From Lutibacter sp. (GTDB lineage: Bacteria > Bacteroidota > Bacteroidia > Flavobacteriales > Flavobacteriaceae), in assembly GCA_030683995.1 (NCBI GenBank), contig JAUXPH010000040.1, positions 186,001 through 250,000 on the forward strand: a DNA stretch of 64,000 bases, given 5' to 3'. This document shows positions 28,036 through 35,002 of the stretch, piece by piece. The notes under the pieces are model-generated. The model worked only from the letters and a program-made list of their open reading frames with translations. It was not told where the DNA came from and searched no databases. A program made the position numbers and the translations under genes. The stretch's first letter is position 1; every line of letters starts with the position of its first letter.

Positions 28036-28043
28036 CAAATATA
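28036..28043 (-). promoter_or_regulatory. -7 promoter element for the cold-shock-domain gene
   Basis: Minus strand TATATTTG matches TAnnTTTG; transcription from here would give a leader of about 190 nt before the start at 27840. The leader contains a short hairpin (CTGTTT 27876-27881 with AAACAG 27888-27893). The rest of 27841-28379 shows no gene. Confidence 0.4.
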
Positions 28044-28379
28044 ACCTTTCCATTTTAATTTTCACGAAAGTTTTTTTAATTTAATTTTGAGTTTCAATCA
28101 ATTACATAGGCTTACTTATATCAGTAATGGCATTTATGAAGCAATTTTAGTGAAATAATTGTAAATAAACAATGGTTATTTACAAATTGAGTTATTCTAC
28201 GATCATTATCAATTAAATTGTAAAAAAATTAAATTTTCAAACTCCGCATCATTTATTATTGTTCACTCTGAAAGGCTTGTAATGGCTAATTTTTAACAAT
28301 TTGCTTATATTCAATAAATTACTTAATTTTAATTTATTATTTCGAAACCAAAAACCAATATTAACCAACACTTTAAATT

Positions 28380-28811
28380 ATGACAAAAAAAAACGACAAA
28401 CCCACAAGCGCTTTTTGGATTATTAGCGTTTTAGCATTACTATGGAATATTATGGGCGTTGCAGCCTATTTAGGTCAGGCATATATGACCGATGAAGTTT
28501 TAAAAGCGTTGTCTGAAGGCGAGCAAGCTTATTATGAAAATGTTCCTGCGTGGGTAACCGCCGCTTTCGCAATTGCCGTTTTTGCTGGCGCTTTTGGATG
28601 CGTTGGACTTTTGATGCGCAAAAAATGGGCAACTATTCTTTTTGTTATATCGATCATTGCCGTAATTGCCCAGGCAACTTACAACCTAATTATTCAAAAA
28701 TTTATGGAAGTGCCGCTTCAACATATGATTTGGTCGATAGTGGTTATTGTTATTGCCATTTTCTTGGTTTGGTTTTCAAGTAATGCAACCAAAAAGGGTT
28801 GGATTTCTTAA
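28380..28811 (+). CDS. Four-helix inner-membrane protein of unknown function
   Basis: A 143-residue protein with four clear membrane helices (about residues 11-31, 59-80, 84-104, 113-133). The start KPTSAFWIISVLALLWN and the sequence YLGQAYMTDE are familiar from a conserved Bacteroidetes family that lacks a defined function, sometimes loosely labelled sugar transporter. No catalytic motif or signal peptide. It is monocistronic, followed by a strong terminator. The 540-nt upstream gap is shared with the divergent cold-shock-domain gene. Confident as a real gene from its length, hydrophobic periodicity and terminator. Confidence 0.82.
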   Translation: MTKKNDKPTSAFWIISVLALLWNIMGVAAYLGQAYMTDEVLKALSEGEQAYYENVPAWVTAAFAIAVFAGAFGCVGLLMRKKWATILFVISIIAVIAQATYNLIIQKFMEVPLQHMIWSIVVIVIAIFLVWFSSNATKKGWIS

Positions 28812-28833
28812 AATATGATTCCAAAAAAAATTG

Positions 28834-28865
28834 AAAGCCTGAAAAATATGATTCAGGCTTTTTTT
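28834..28865 (+). terminator. Intrinsic terminator after the four-helix protein
   Basis: AAAGCCTGAA (28834-28843) pairs perfectly with TTCAGGCTTT (28852-28861), followed by a T-run to 28865, 22 nt after the stop codon. Confidence 0.9.
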
Positions 28866-28914
28866 ATGTCCGTTTTTACGGAATTAAATCAATAAATCGC
28901 TATTTTTGGTTTAT

Positions 28915-29088
28915 ATGAAACGAGCCATGACAAATTTTGATACACACAGAAATGATTAATGGCGACTGCATCTGTACCAATAAAAAATAAATAATAAACA
29001 GATGAAATGAGCCATGACAAATTTTGATACACACAGAAATGATTAATGGCGACTGCATCTGTACCAATAAAAAATAAATAATAAACAG
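28915..29088 (+). repeat. 87-bp tandem duplication forming the leader of the glycosyltransferase gene
   Basis: Two adjacent copies, 28915-29001 and 29002-29088, differ at only about one position (ATGAAAC versus ATGAAAT near their starts). Each begins with ATGAAA and contains GAGCCATGACAAATTTTG, then CATCTGT pairing with ACAGATG across an AT-rich loop. The second copy ends exactly where the ATGAAA of the glycosyltransferase start codon begins. A third, diverged copy is at 42421-42527. Confidence 0.9.
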
Positions 29089-30324
29089 ATGAAAAACCTT
29101 TTAATTATCGGATTTGTTTGGCCTGAACCCAATTCAACGGCCGCCGGAAGCAGAATGCTGCAATTGATTGAATTATTTCAAAAAAATGCTTTTACCATTA
29201 CTTTTATTTGCGCTGCCTCAAAATCAGATAAATCACTTGATTTAGAAACACTAAATATTCAAACGTTTGATATTCAATTAAATGATTCGAGTTTTGATGC
29301 CCTGGTTAAAGAAATAAATCCGGACATTGTTTTGTTTGACCGTTTTTTGACAGAAGAACAGTTTGGTTGGAGAGTTGCCGAAAATTGTCCGGAAGCCATC
29401 AGAATTCTGGACACGGAAGATTTGCATTTTTTACGAAGTGCAAGGCAAATTGCTTATCAAAATAATGAAAAAATTACTTTAAAACACCTGAATAACGATT
29501 TGGCAAAACGAGAAATTGCGAGCATTTATCGTTGTGATTTTTCGCTGATCATTTCAAAATATGAAAAGAAATTATTAAAAAAGACTTTTAAAATTGATAA
29601 ATCATTGCTGCTTTATGTGCCTTTTTTATTGAACAAGATAGATTTAGAAACCTTTTGCTCCTATCCTGCTTTCGAAGATCGAAATCACTTTATTTCCATC
29701 GGAAATTTTAAACATGAACCCAATTGGAATTCAGTTCAGTATTTAAAAACAGTTATTTGGCCATTAATCCGCGAAAAATTACCGGAAGCCCAATTGCATG
29801 TGTATGGCGCATATGCAACGGAAAAAGTACTGCAATTACACAACAAAAAGGAAGGATTTATTATAAAAGGATGGGCTGAAAATACAGAAGATGTTTTCAC
29901 AAATGCAAGAGTTTGTTTGGCTCCGCTTCAGTTTGGTGCTGGTTTAAAAGGAAAATTGATTGATGCCATGAAATTTGGAACGCCAAGCGTTACCACAAAC
30001 ATTGGCGCCGAGGCGATCCACCGTAAATTACCCTGGAATGGATTTATTGCCGACGATCCAATTGAATTTGCGCTAAAATCGGTTGAATTGTATACGGATG
30101 AAAAACTGTGGAAGAATGCACAGCAAAACGGAGGTGAAATCATTAATTCCTGCTTTTCAAAAGAAAAATATGAAAATAAACTGCTGAAGAAAATTAAAAA
30201 TATTACAAAAAATATGGTGGAACACCGATTGAAAAACTTTTTGGGAGCCCTATTGCAGCATCACACTTTAAAAAGCACAAAATATATGTCGAAATGGATT
30301 GAAGAAAAAAACAAGCCATTGTAA
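29089..30324 (+). CDS. Glycosyltransferase, GT4-like (group 1)
   Basis: Cytoplasmic GT-B-fold transferase adding a sugar to an envelope glycan or other acceptor. The C-terminal nucleotide-sugar domain shows ISIGNFKHEPNWNSVQYLK, LHVYGAYATEKV, IKGWAENTEDVF and LAPLQFGAGLKGKLIDAM with FGTPSVTTNIGAE, the pattern of group-1 glycosyltransferases. The N-terminal half (IIGFVWPEPNSTAAGSRML) resembles the usual acceptor domain start. 411 residues. No glycan-synthesis partners are adjacent; the gene stands alone behind a duplicated leader, and converges with the thioesterase gene with only 7 nt between stops. Donor and acceptor are not predictable. Confidence 0.85.
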   Translation: MKNLLIIGFVWPEPNSTAAGSRMLQLIELFQKNAFTITFICAASKSDKSLDLETLNIQTFDIQLNDSSFDALVKEINPDIVLFDRFLTEEQFGWRVAENCPEAIRILDTEDLHFLRSARQIAYQNNEKITLKHLNNDLAKREIASIYRCDFSLIISKYEKKLLKKTFKIDKSLLLYVPFLLNKIDLETFCSYPAFEDRNHFISIGNFKHEPNWNSVQYLKTVIWPLIREKLPEAQLHVYGAYATEKVLQLHNKKEGFIIKGWAENTEDVFTNARVCLAPLQFGAGLKGKLIDAMKFGTPSVTTNIGAEAIHRKLPWNGFIADDPIEFALKSVELYTDEKLWKNAQQNGGEIINSCFSKEKYENKLLKKIKNITKNMVEHRLKNFLGALLQHHTLKSTKYMSKWIEEKNKPL

Positions 30325-30331
30325 ACAAAAC

Positions 30332-30739
30332 TTAGATTATGCCTTTTTTCGACTGAAGAATACCCATTATTTCATTTGGAACTTTAACAGGTTTCATCGT
30401 ATTTTTATCGAGCAAACACCAAATTGTTTTTGCTTTTGCCAATAATTTACCAGCCTTTTTAATTTCCACAATACGTTCCGATTTAATGCCGTAAGAATCT
30501 CCTATATAAGTAGTTACCGTAATTTCGTCATGCAGCATTGCCGGTAAAAAATAATCGATTTCGTGCCTGATGACCACCCAAACATAATGCGCGTCAATCT
30601 CAGTATTGCAAATCGCGCTCCAATGTTTTTCTGCCACATTTTGTACCCATTGCAAATAAGTGACATTGTTTACGTGATTTAGTGCATCAAGATCGTTTTG
30701 GTTTACAATTAACGTATGGCTGAAGCTGTTTTTGATCAT
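30332..30739 (-). CDS. Acyl-CoA thioesterase (4HBT/hotdog family)
   Basis: Hotdog-fold thioesterase hydrolysing acyl-CoA or acyl-ACP. The catalytic loop is QNDLDALNHVNNVTYLQW, matching the 4HBT pattern (Asp followed by HVNNxxY), and the strand IRHEIDYFLPAMLHDEI plus KSERIVEI follow as in the family. 135 residues is standard. Convergent with the glycosyltransferase gene; its upstream side faces the 1.2-kb hairpin-rich region. Substrate chain length unknown. Confidence 0.88.
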   Translation of the reverse strand: MIKNSFSHTLIVNQNDLDALNHVNNVTYLQWVQNVAEKHWSAICNTEIDAHYVWVVIRHEIDYFLPAMLHDEITVTTYIGDSYGIKSERIVEIKKAGKLLAKAKTIWCLLDKNTMKPVKVPNEIMGILQSKKGII

Positions 30740-30913
30740 TGTATCATTTTAAAAACCCTTAAAAATAACTAAATTTATTAATATTTAAAGGTAAATTAGT
30801 CCTAAAATTAATTCAAAAAATAATTGGATTAATAAATGTTATATTTTACATTTACCGCGTCAAAAGAAAGTTCATAAATTTACAGTCGTGATGCTTGCAG
30901 TAAAAAAATTTTC

Positions 30914-31076
30914 GTGGGGACGACAGTTTTTTTCGAGATTTTCGCGGCTGTTTTTAAGAAATAAAATTTTCAAAAAGCAGTTGTAACATCGATATCTTTA
31001 TATACTACCGTTGTGGGGACGACAATTAAAAGATAGTTACAACTGTTTTTTTCTATTTGTGGGGACAACAGTTTTT
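30914..31076. repeat. Three copies of a GTGGGGACGACAG-type hairpin repeat
   Basis: Copies start at 30914, 31013 and 31059. The first and third are followed by a T-run (GTGGGGACGACAGTTTTT; GTGGGGACAACAGTTTTT). Each forms a 4-bp stem around GGGG: TCGT/ACGA in copy 1, TTGT/ACAA in copy 3, TTGT/ACGA (one wobble) in copy 2. The change from C-G to T-A pairing between copies preserves the stem. Confidence 0.65.
30972..31050. repeat. Long hairpin A with loop containing TACCGTTGTGGGG
   Basis: CAGTTGTAAC (30978-30987) pairs perfectly with GTTACAACTG (31036-31045), extended outward by A/T pairs; TATCTTT (30993-30999) pairs with AAAGATA (31029-31035) after a 5-nt bulge. The 29-nt loop (31000-31028) contains TACCGTTGTGGGGACGAC, i.e. 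repeat copy 2. Confidence 0.65.
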
Positions 31077-31348
31077 CTCAATTTATAATGCAATACAGCA
31101 CTTTTTAGGAGTTATTAAACTTCCTTTGCAATTTCTAAATTTAAAATACGGGATCAATGTATTTATGTAAATACGCTTTAATTTTTCCCGATTGCTCTTG
31201 GTATTATTCTTTTCTAGTAAAACCATAATTCAAAAATTTTAATTTATATTTTATAACTAGTTCTTTAAAACCATTAAAGAAAACGTAATTTCAATTTTTA
31301 GTAAATCTAAAAACAGTGTTATTTTTTTAACACTTTTAAAGATAATAC

Positions 31349-31615
31349 TCATTTCAAAAAAAATGCAGCCGCAATATTTATCTTCCAGTTACCGTTGTGG
31401 GAAAGGTGGCTTTTGGATAAATGTGTTGCGGCTGATTTATTTAAACATAAATATTTATCTGATTTCAGCAAATTAAATTGCTTAAAATCAGATAAATATT
31501 TAATAATTGGATGTTTCAAAGGCGTGGGATTTATAATTTCGCTTTGAAACTCACTGATACGAAATGTAACAGCCAGAGAAATTACTATTAATAAAATTAA
31601 TAATATTGTACTCAT
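31349..31615 (-). CDS. Doubtful small ORF with N-terminal membrane helix
   Basis: An 88-codon minus-strand frame starting MSTILLILLIVISLAVTF, which would be a membrane or signal segment, then a polar tail without recognisable motif. It lies downstream of marR on the same strand. Against it: three perfect or near-perfect hairpins (31367-31433, 31449-31501, 31513-31550) lie inside the frame and shape its codons, and the tail shows no clear amino-acid constraint. It may be a non-coding structured region read by chance. Confidence 0.2.
   Translation of the reverse strand: MSTILLILLIVISLAVTFRISEFQSEIINPTPLKHPIIKYLSDFKQFNLLKSDKYLCLNKSAATHLSKSHLSHNGNWKINIAAAFFLK
31367..31433. repeat. Hairpin B sharing the TACCGTTGTGGG loop with hairpin A
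   Basis: AGCCGCAA (31367-31374) pairs with TTGCGGCT (31426-31433) and ATTTATC (31376-31382) with GATAAAT (31416-31422). The loop contains TACCGTTGTGGGAAAGG, identical to hairpin A over 12 bases (TACCGTTGTGGG). Confidence 0.65.
31449..31501. repeat. Hairpin C, perfect 17-bp stem
   Basis: AAATATTTATCTGATTT (31449-31465) pairs without mismatch with 31485-31501; AGCAA (31467-31471) and TTGCT (31478-31482) extend it, leaving a 6-nt loop. Confidence 0.75.
31513..31550. repeat. Hairpin D, 9-bp stem
   Basis: GTTTCAAAG (31513-31521) pairs perfectly with CTTTGAAAC (31542-31550). Confidence 0.6.
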
Positions 31616-31678
31616 TTTTTAGGGGTTTTGGGGGTTGGGGGGTTGATTTATTTTCCTAACGCTTATTTAATAAAAAAA

Positions 31679-31770
31679 GAGGTAGCATCAAGGTTCTTAC
31701 TAACCATCTAACTTTGTAAAAACATTTTCGGATTGCTTTTTTAAGTATGTGACTACAGTGATACTACCTC
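31679..31770. repeat. Inverted repeat E, 12-nt arms
   Basis: GAGGTAGCATCA (31679-31690) and TGATACTACCTC (31759-31770) pair at 11 of 12 positions around a 68-nt interval. Just before it, 31622-31643 is a G-rich tract (runs of 4, 5 and 6 G), unusual in this AT-rich genome. Confidence 0.55.
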
Positions 31771-31832
31771 AAGGGGTTGTTTACTTTTTCATAAATTCTT
31801 TAAGGTTTTAAAGGTTCTTAATTTTTACTTCC

Positions 31833-31900
31833 AATTAATTTCTTACTATTAATTCTTATTCTTACTTTTTAATTAATTCTTACTACGTAATTAATTCTTA
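31833..31900. repeat. Short direct repeats of TTAATTCTTACT type
   Basis: Four degenerate copies of (AA)TTAATT(T)CTTACT or a truncated form follow each other between hairpin E and the marR stop. Purpose unknown; could be slippage-derived. The stretches 31080-31360 and 31901-31984 show nothing else I can name. Confidence 0.5.
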
Positions 31901-31984
31901 AATTTATTTTAGGTTATTTTTTATAACTGATTGGGGGTAACAACCCATTATTTTTGAAAATAACCCATTTTTTTCGGGGTTGAT

Positions 31985-32431
31985 TTATTTATTCCTAATT
32001 TTTTCCAATAATTGATTCAAAGTCAGAATTTCTTCTTCTGTTAGGCCTGCCACAACATCATTCTTAAATTCTGCATGAACTGCGTCAATTTCAGTTAACA
32101 AATTTAAACCGTTCTCGGTGATTCTAATTTCTACCATCCTCCTATTCTCTTCACTCTGAATTCTGCTTATCAAACCTTTTAACCGTAATTTTTCAACCAA
32201 ACGCGTTGTATTACTATTTTTGCTCACCATTTCGGCTTGCAATGTCAAAAGATTTGCTGGTTCTCCTTTCAACTCTCTTAAAGAACTTAATACTTGATAT
32301 TGTTGAATTGATATTGCATATTCTTTTAAATGATCTGAAAACTTTTCATTCATCCAATTACCTGTATGCAATATATTCTCAATTGTATAATCAGGTAAGC
32401 TTGACGCATCCTTTTTATCATTTTTATTCAA
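31985..32431 (-). CDS. MarR-family transcriptional regulator
   Basis: Cytoplasmic winged-helix repressor/activator that usually senses small phenolic or oxidising compounds. The DNA-binding part reads LTLQAEMVSKNSNTTRLVEKLRLKGLISRIQ then ENRRMVEIRITENGLNLL, a typical MarR recognition helix and wing. Flanking helices form the dimer domain. 148 residues. The start used is a TTG at 32431; the next in-frame ATG (residue 28, NWMNEKF) would cut off part of the first helix, so TTG or a nearby alternative is plausible. An inverted repeat (32465-32487) lies just upstream, suggesting autoregulation. No obvious target operon is adjacent. Confidence 0.85.
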   Translation of the reverse strand: MNKNDKKDASSLPDYTIENILHTGNWMNEKFSDHLKEYAISIQQYQVLSSLRELKGEPANLLTLQAEMVSKNSNTTRLVEKLRLKGLISRIQSEENRRMVEIRITENGLNLLTEIDAVHAEFKNDVVAGLTEEEILTLNQLLEKIRNK

Positions 32432-32464
32432 CTTCGGGGGACAACAATTATCTATACTACTATT

Positions 32465-32487
32465 GTATATACATCAAATGTATGTAC
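32465..32487. promoter_or_regulatory. Candidate MarR operator
   Basis: GTATATACATCAAATGTATGTAC is an imperfect palindrome centred on TACAT-CAA-ATGTA, 34-56 nt upstream of the regulator's start: the size and place expected for a MarR dimer site. Confidence 0.5.
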
Positions 32488-32885
32488 AAAAATTAAAACC
32501 ACCAAATATTTTTGTTAAAAACTTTCATTTTATTTTCATAAATCCATATTAAAATTTAAAATAATAGTGTCTAATTGTTTGATTTTACGTCCTTTAATTA
32601 AATGACACTTCACTCCTAACCTCAATGTTTACGGCATATTTGTGCTAACTTATCTTATTTCTGAGGTTTTTATTAAACTTGTGGCCAGATGTTTAATTAG
32701 GCAGAAAAAAAGAGACATTTTTTAAAACAACTATTTAAAATTGTTGATAACTATGATTATTTAACCCTGTAAAACGCTAAAAATTAGCCTCTATACCTAC
32801 GCTATTGCTGTTAATAAACGAGACATTTATAAGATAGAAAACCATAAAATGGTGGGAATTACCTAAAATTCTTTGATTATGTTCC
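32488..32885. other. Gap with no recognisable feature
   Basis: AT-rich spacer between the marR control region and the typA terminator; I see no gene, RNA or clear repeat in it. Confidence 0.5.
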
Positions 32886-32915
32886 AAAAAAAACGCTTTC
32901 AAATGAATGAAAGCG
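32886..32915 (-). terminator. Terminator of typA
   Basis: CGCTTTCA (32894-32901) pairs with TGAAAGCG (32908-32915); on the minus strand an 8-nt T-run follows, about 25 nt past the stop codon. Confidence 0.85.
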
Positions 32916-32938
32916 CTTCTAAATATTTAAGTAAAAGT

Positions 32939-34708
32939 TTATTTGAAATTAATTTTTCGCATACGCAAACTTTGTGGCGTAACTTCTAAATATTCATCAT
33001 CCTTAATGTACTCCATACATTCTTCCAAAGAAAATTCTTTTTTAGGCGCAATGTTTACGGCCGTATCTGTTCCGGATTTACGAACGTTTGTTAATTTTTT
33101 ACCTTTTATAAGGTTAATCGCCATATCATCTTGTCGGTTATTTTCGCCAACAACTTGTCCTTTATAAATTTCCTGGTTGATATCTATAAAGAAAATACCT
33201 CTATCTCCCAATTTATCAATTGCATAAGCAGTTGCTTTTCCTGCTTCCGCAGATATTAATGCACCATTCACCACTTCATTAAAATCGCCTTTGTAAGGGC
33301 TAAACTCCACAAAATTATGGTTGATGATGGCAGTGCCGGCAGTTGCGGTCAATAATTTATTACGCAAACCAATTAACCCTCTTGAAGGAATGGAAAACTC
33401 TAAATGCTGTAAATCGCCTTTAGGTTCCATAATTAATAAGTCTCCTTTTTTCAAGGATACCAAATTAATTACTTTGCTTGAAGATTCTTCAGGAACATCG
33501 ATCACAAGTGTTTCATACGGTTCACATTTAACGCCATCGATTTCTTTCATAATTACTTGCGGTCTTCCCACTTGTAATTCGTAACCTTCTCTTCGCATTG
33601 TTTCAATCAATACAGATAAATGTAAAATTCCGCGTCCGTAAACATTAAATCGGTCTTCACTCTCTGTATCTTCTACTCTAAGTGCTAAATTCTTTTCAAT
33701 TTCTTTGTACAATCTGTCACGTAAATGACGAGAAGTCACAAATTTTCCTTCTTTTCCATAAAAAGGTGAATTGTTAATGGTGAACAACATACTCATTGTA
33801 GGCTGATCCACTTTTAACCTTGTTAAAGGTTCAGGATTTTCAAGATCTGCTATGGTATCACCAATTTCAAATCCTTCAATACCTGTTATGGCGCAAATAT
33901 CACCGCTTCTTACAGTAGCTGCCCTGTCTTTGCCCATCCCCTCAAAAGTATGAAGTTCTTTGATACGTACTTTTTTAAAAGTACCATCTGCTTTACAAAT
34001 CGCATAATCCTTACCTTCAACCAAATCGCCTCTAAATACACGTCCGATAGCAATACGGCCAACAAACGACGTAAAATCTAAAGAAGTAATTTGCATTTGA
34101 GGTGTTCCTTCATAATAAGGAGCCTCAGGAATATTTTCTAAAATAGCGTCTAATAAAGGAACAATATTATCAGTTTGTTCTCTCCAATCCGTATTCATCC
34201 AGTTATGTTTGGCTGAACCATAAATTGTGGCAAAATGAAGTTGGTCTTCAGTTGCATCTAAAGCACACATTAAATCGAATACTTTTTCGTGCACTATATC
34301 TGGTGTACAATTTTCTTTATCAACTTTATTCACCACCAAAATTGGCGTTAAACCCAATTCTAGTGCTTTACCTAAAACAAAACGTGTTTGTGGCATTGGA
34401 CCTTCAAAAGCATCTACCAACAATAAAACACCGTCGGCCATATTTAAAACCCTTTCAACTTCACCACCAAAATCGGCGTGACCAGGAGTGTCAATAATAT
34501 TGATTTTTACGCCTTTATAAATGATAGACACGTTTTTCGACAAGATGGTTATTCCTCTTTCTCTTTCTAAATCATTACTGTCCAATAATAATTCGGTACG
34601 AACTTTACGTTCATCTAAAATGTGGGCTTGATCAATAATTTTATCAACCAAAGTCGTTTTACCGTGGTCAACGTGGGCTATAATAGCGATGTTTCTGATA
34701 GATTGCAT
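32939..34708 (-). CDS. typA: Translational GTPase TypA/BipA
   Basis: Ribosome-binding GTPase of the EF-G/LepA group, involved in ribosome assembly and stress or cold growth. G-domain motifs at the N-terminus: HVDHGKTTLVDKII (P-loop), RGITI (switch I), DTPGHADFGGEVER (switch II), NKVDKE; then the beta-barrel domain 2, EF-G-like domains III and V, and the BipA-specific C-terminal domain with SRGLIGLRNKLLTATAG and GENNRQDDMAIN. 589 residues, normal for a shorter Bacteroidetes TypA. Single gene with its own promoter match (34731-34765) and terminator. Confidence 0.96.
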   Translation of the reverse strand: MQSIRNIAIIAHVDHGKTTLVDKIIDQAHILDERKVRTELLLDSNDLERERGITILSKNVSIIYKGVKINIIDTPGHADFGGEVERVLNMADGVLLLVDAFEGPMPQTRFVLGKALELGLTPILVVNKVDKENCTPDIVHEKVFDLMCALDATEDQLHFATIYGSAKHNWMNTDWREQTDNIVPLLDAILENIPEAPYYEGTPQMQITSLDFTSFVGRIAIGRVFRGDLVEGKDYAICKADGTFKKVRIKELHTFEGMGKDRAATVRSGDICAITGIEGFEIGDTIADLENPEPLTRLKVDQPTMSMLFTINNSPFYGKEGKFVTSRHLRDRLYKEIEKNLALRVEDTESEDRFNVYGRGILHLSVLIETMRREGYELQVGRPQVIMKEIDGVKCEPYETLVIDVPEESSSKVINLVSLKKGDLLIMEPKGDLQHLEFSIPSRGLIGLRNKLLTATAGTAIINHNFVEFSPYKGDFNEVVNGALISAEAGKATAYAIDKLGDRGIFFIDINQEIYKGQVVGENNRQDDMAINLIKGKKLTNVRKSGTDTAVNIAPKKEFSLEECMEYIKDDEYLEVTPQSLRMRKINFK

Positions 34709-34730
34709 GTTCTAATTTTTTTAGGCGATG

Positions 34731-34765
34731 CAAAAGTAGTTGTTTTATTTTGTTTTATCTCACAA
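34731..34765 (-). promoter_or_regulatory. Promoter of typA
   Basis: Minus strand: TTG (34765-34763), 24-nt spacer, then TACTTTTG (34738-34731), matching the Bacteroidetes -33/-7 pattern with a slightly long spacer, 23 nt before the start codon. Confidence 0.5.
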
Positions 34766-34949
34766 AAGTTTCACAATGATTTTCCTTCTTTAATATTCTT
34801 AACTAACTGTTAATGTATATCTTAAGTATGACCCAATTGCGTTATTATAAAATCCAATTTTATCAAATACTTGGAAATATGGATTATTGGCAGACTTCAA
34901 GAGCTATTTTTAGTGTTTTTAGGTGAATTTTGATCTTTAAAAAAAGCAG

Positions 34950-34985
34950 AAAAAAAACTGCCGGAAATGACAGTTTTTTTTTTAA
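34950..34985 (-). terminator. Terminator of the proline dehydrogenase gene
   Basis: AAAACTG (34954-34960) pairs with CAGTTTT (34971-34977); A/T runs flank it on both sides, so it can work for the minus-strand gene ending at 35003. Confidence 0.75.
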
Positions 34986-35002
34986 ATTATTATAAAAATA
35001 TC

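Noticed and set aside
30914-31076. CRISPR-like array from the GTGGGGACGACAG copies
   Set aside because: Only three copies of about 13-18 bp with unequal spacing (99 and 46 bp), no uniform repeat-spacer pattern and no cas genes in the window.
31622-31643. G-quadruplex motif
   Set aside because: Only three separable G-runs (4, 5, 6) are present; a four-run intramolecular quadruplex would need splitting the last run without a loop.
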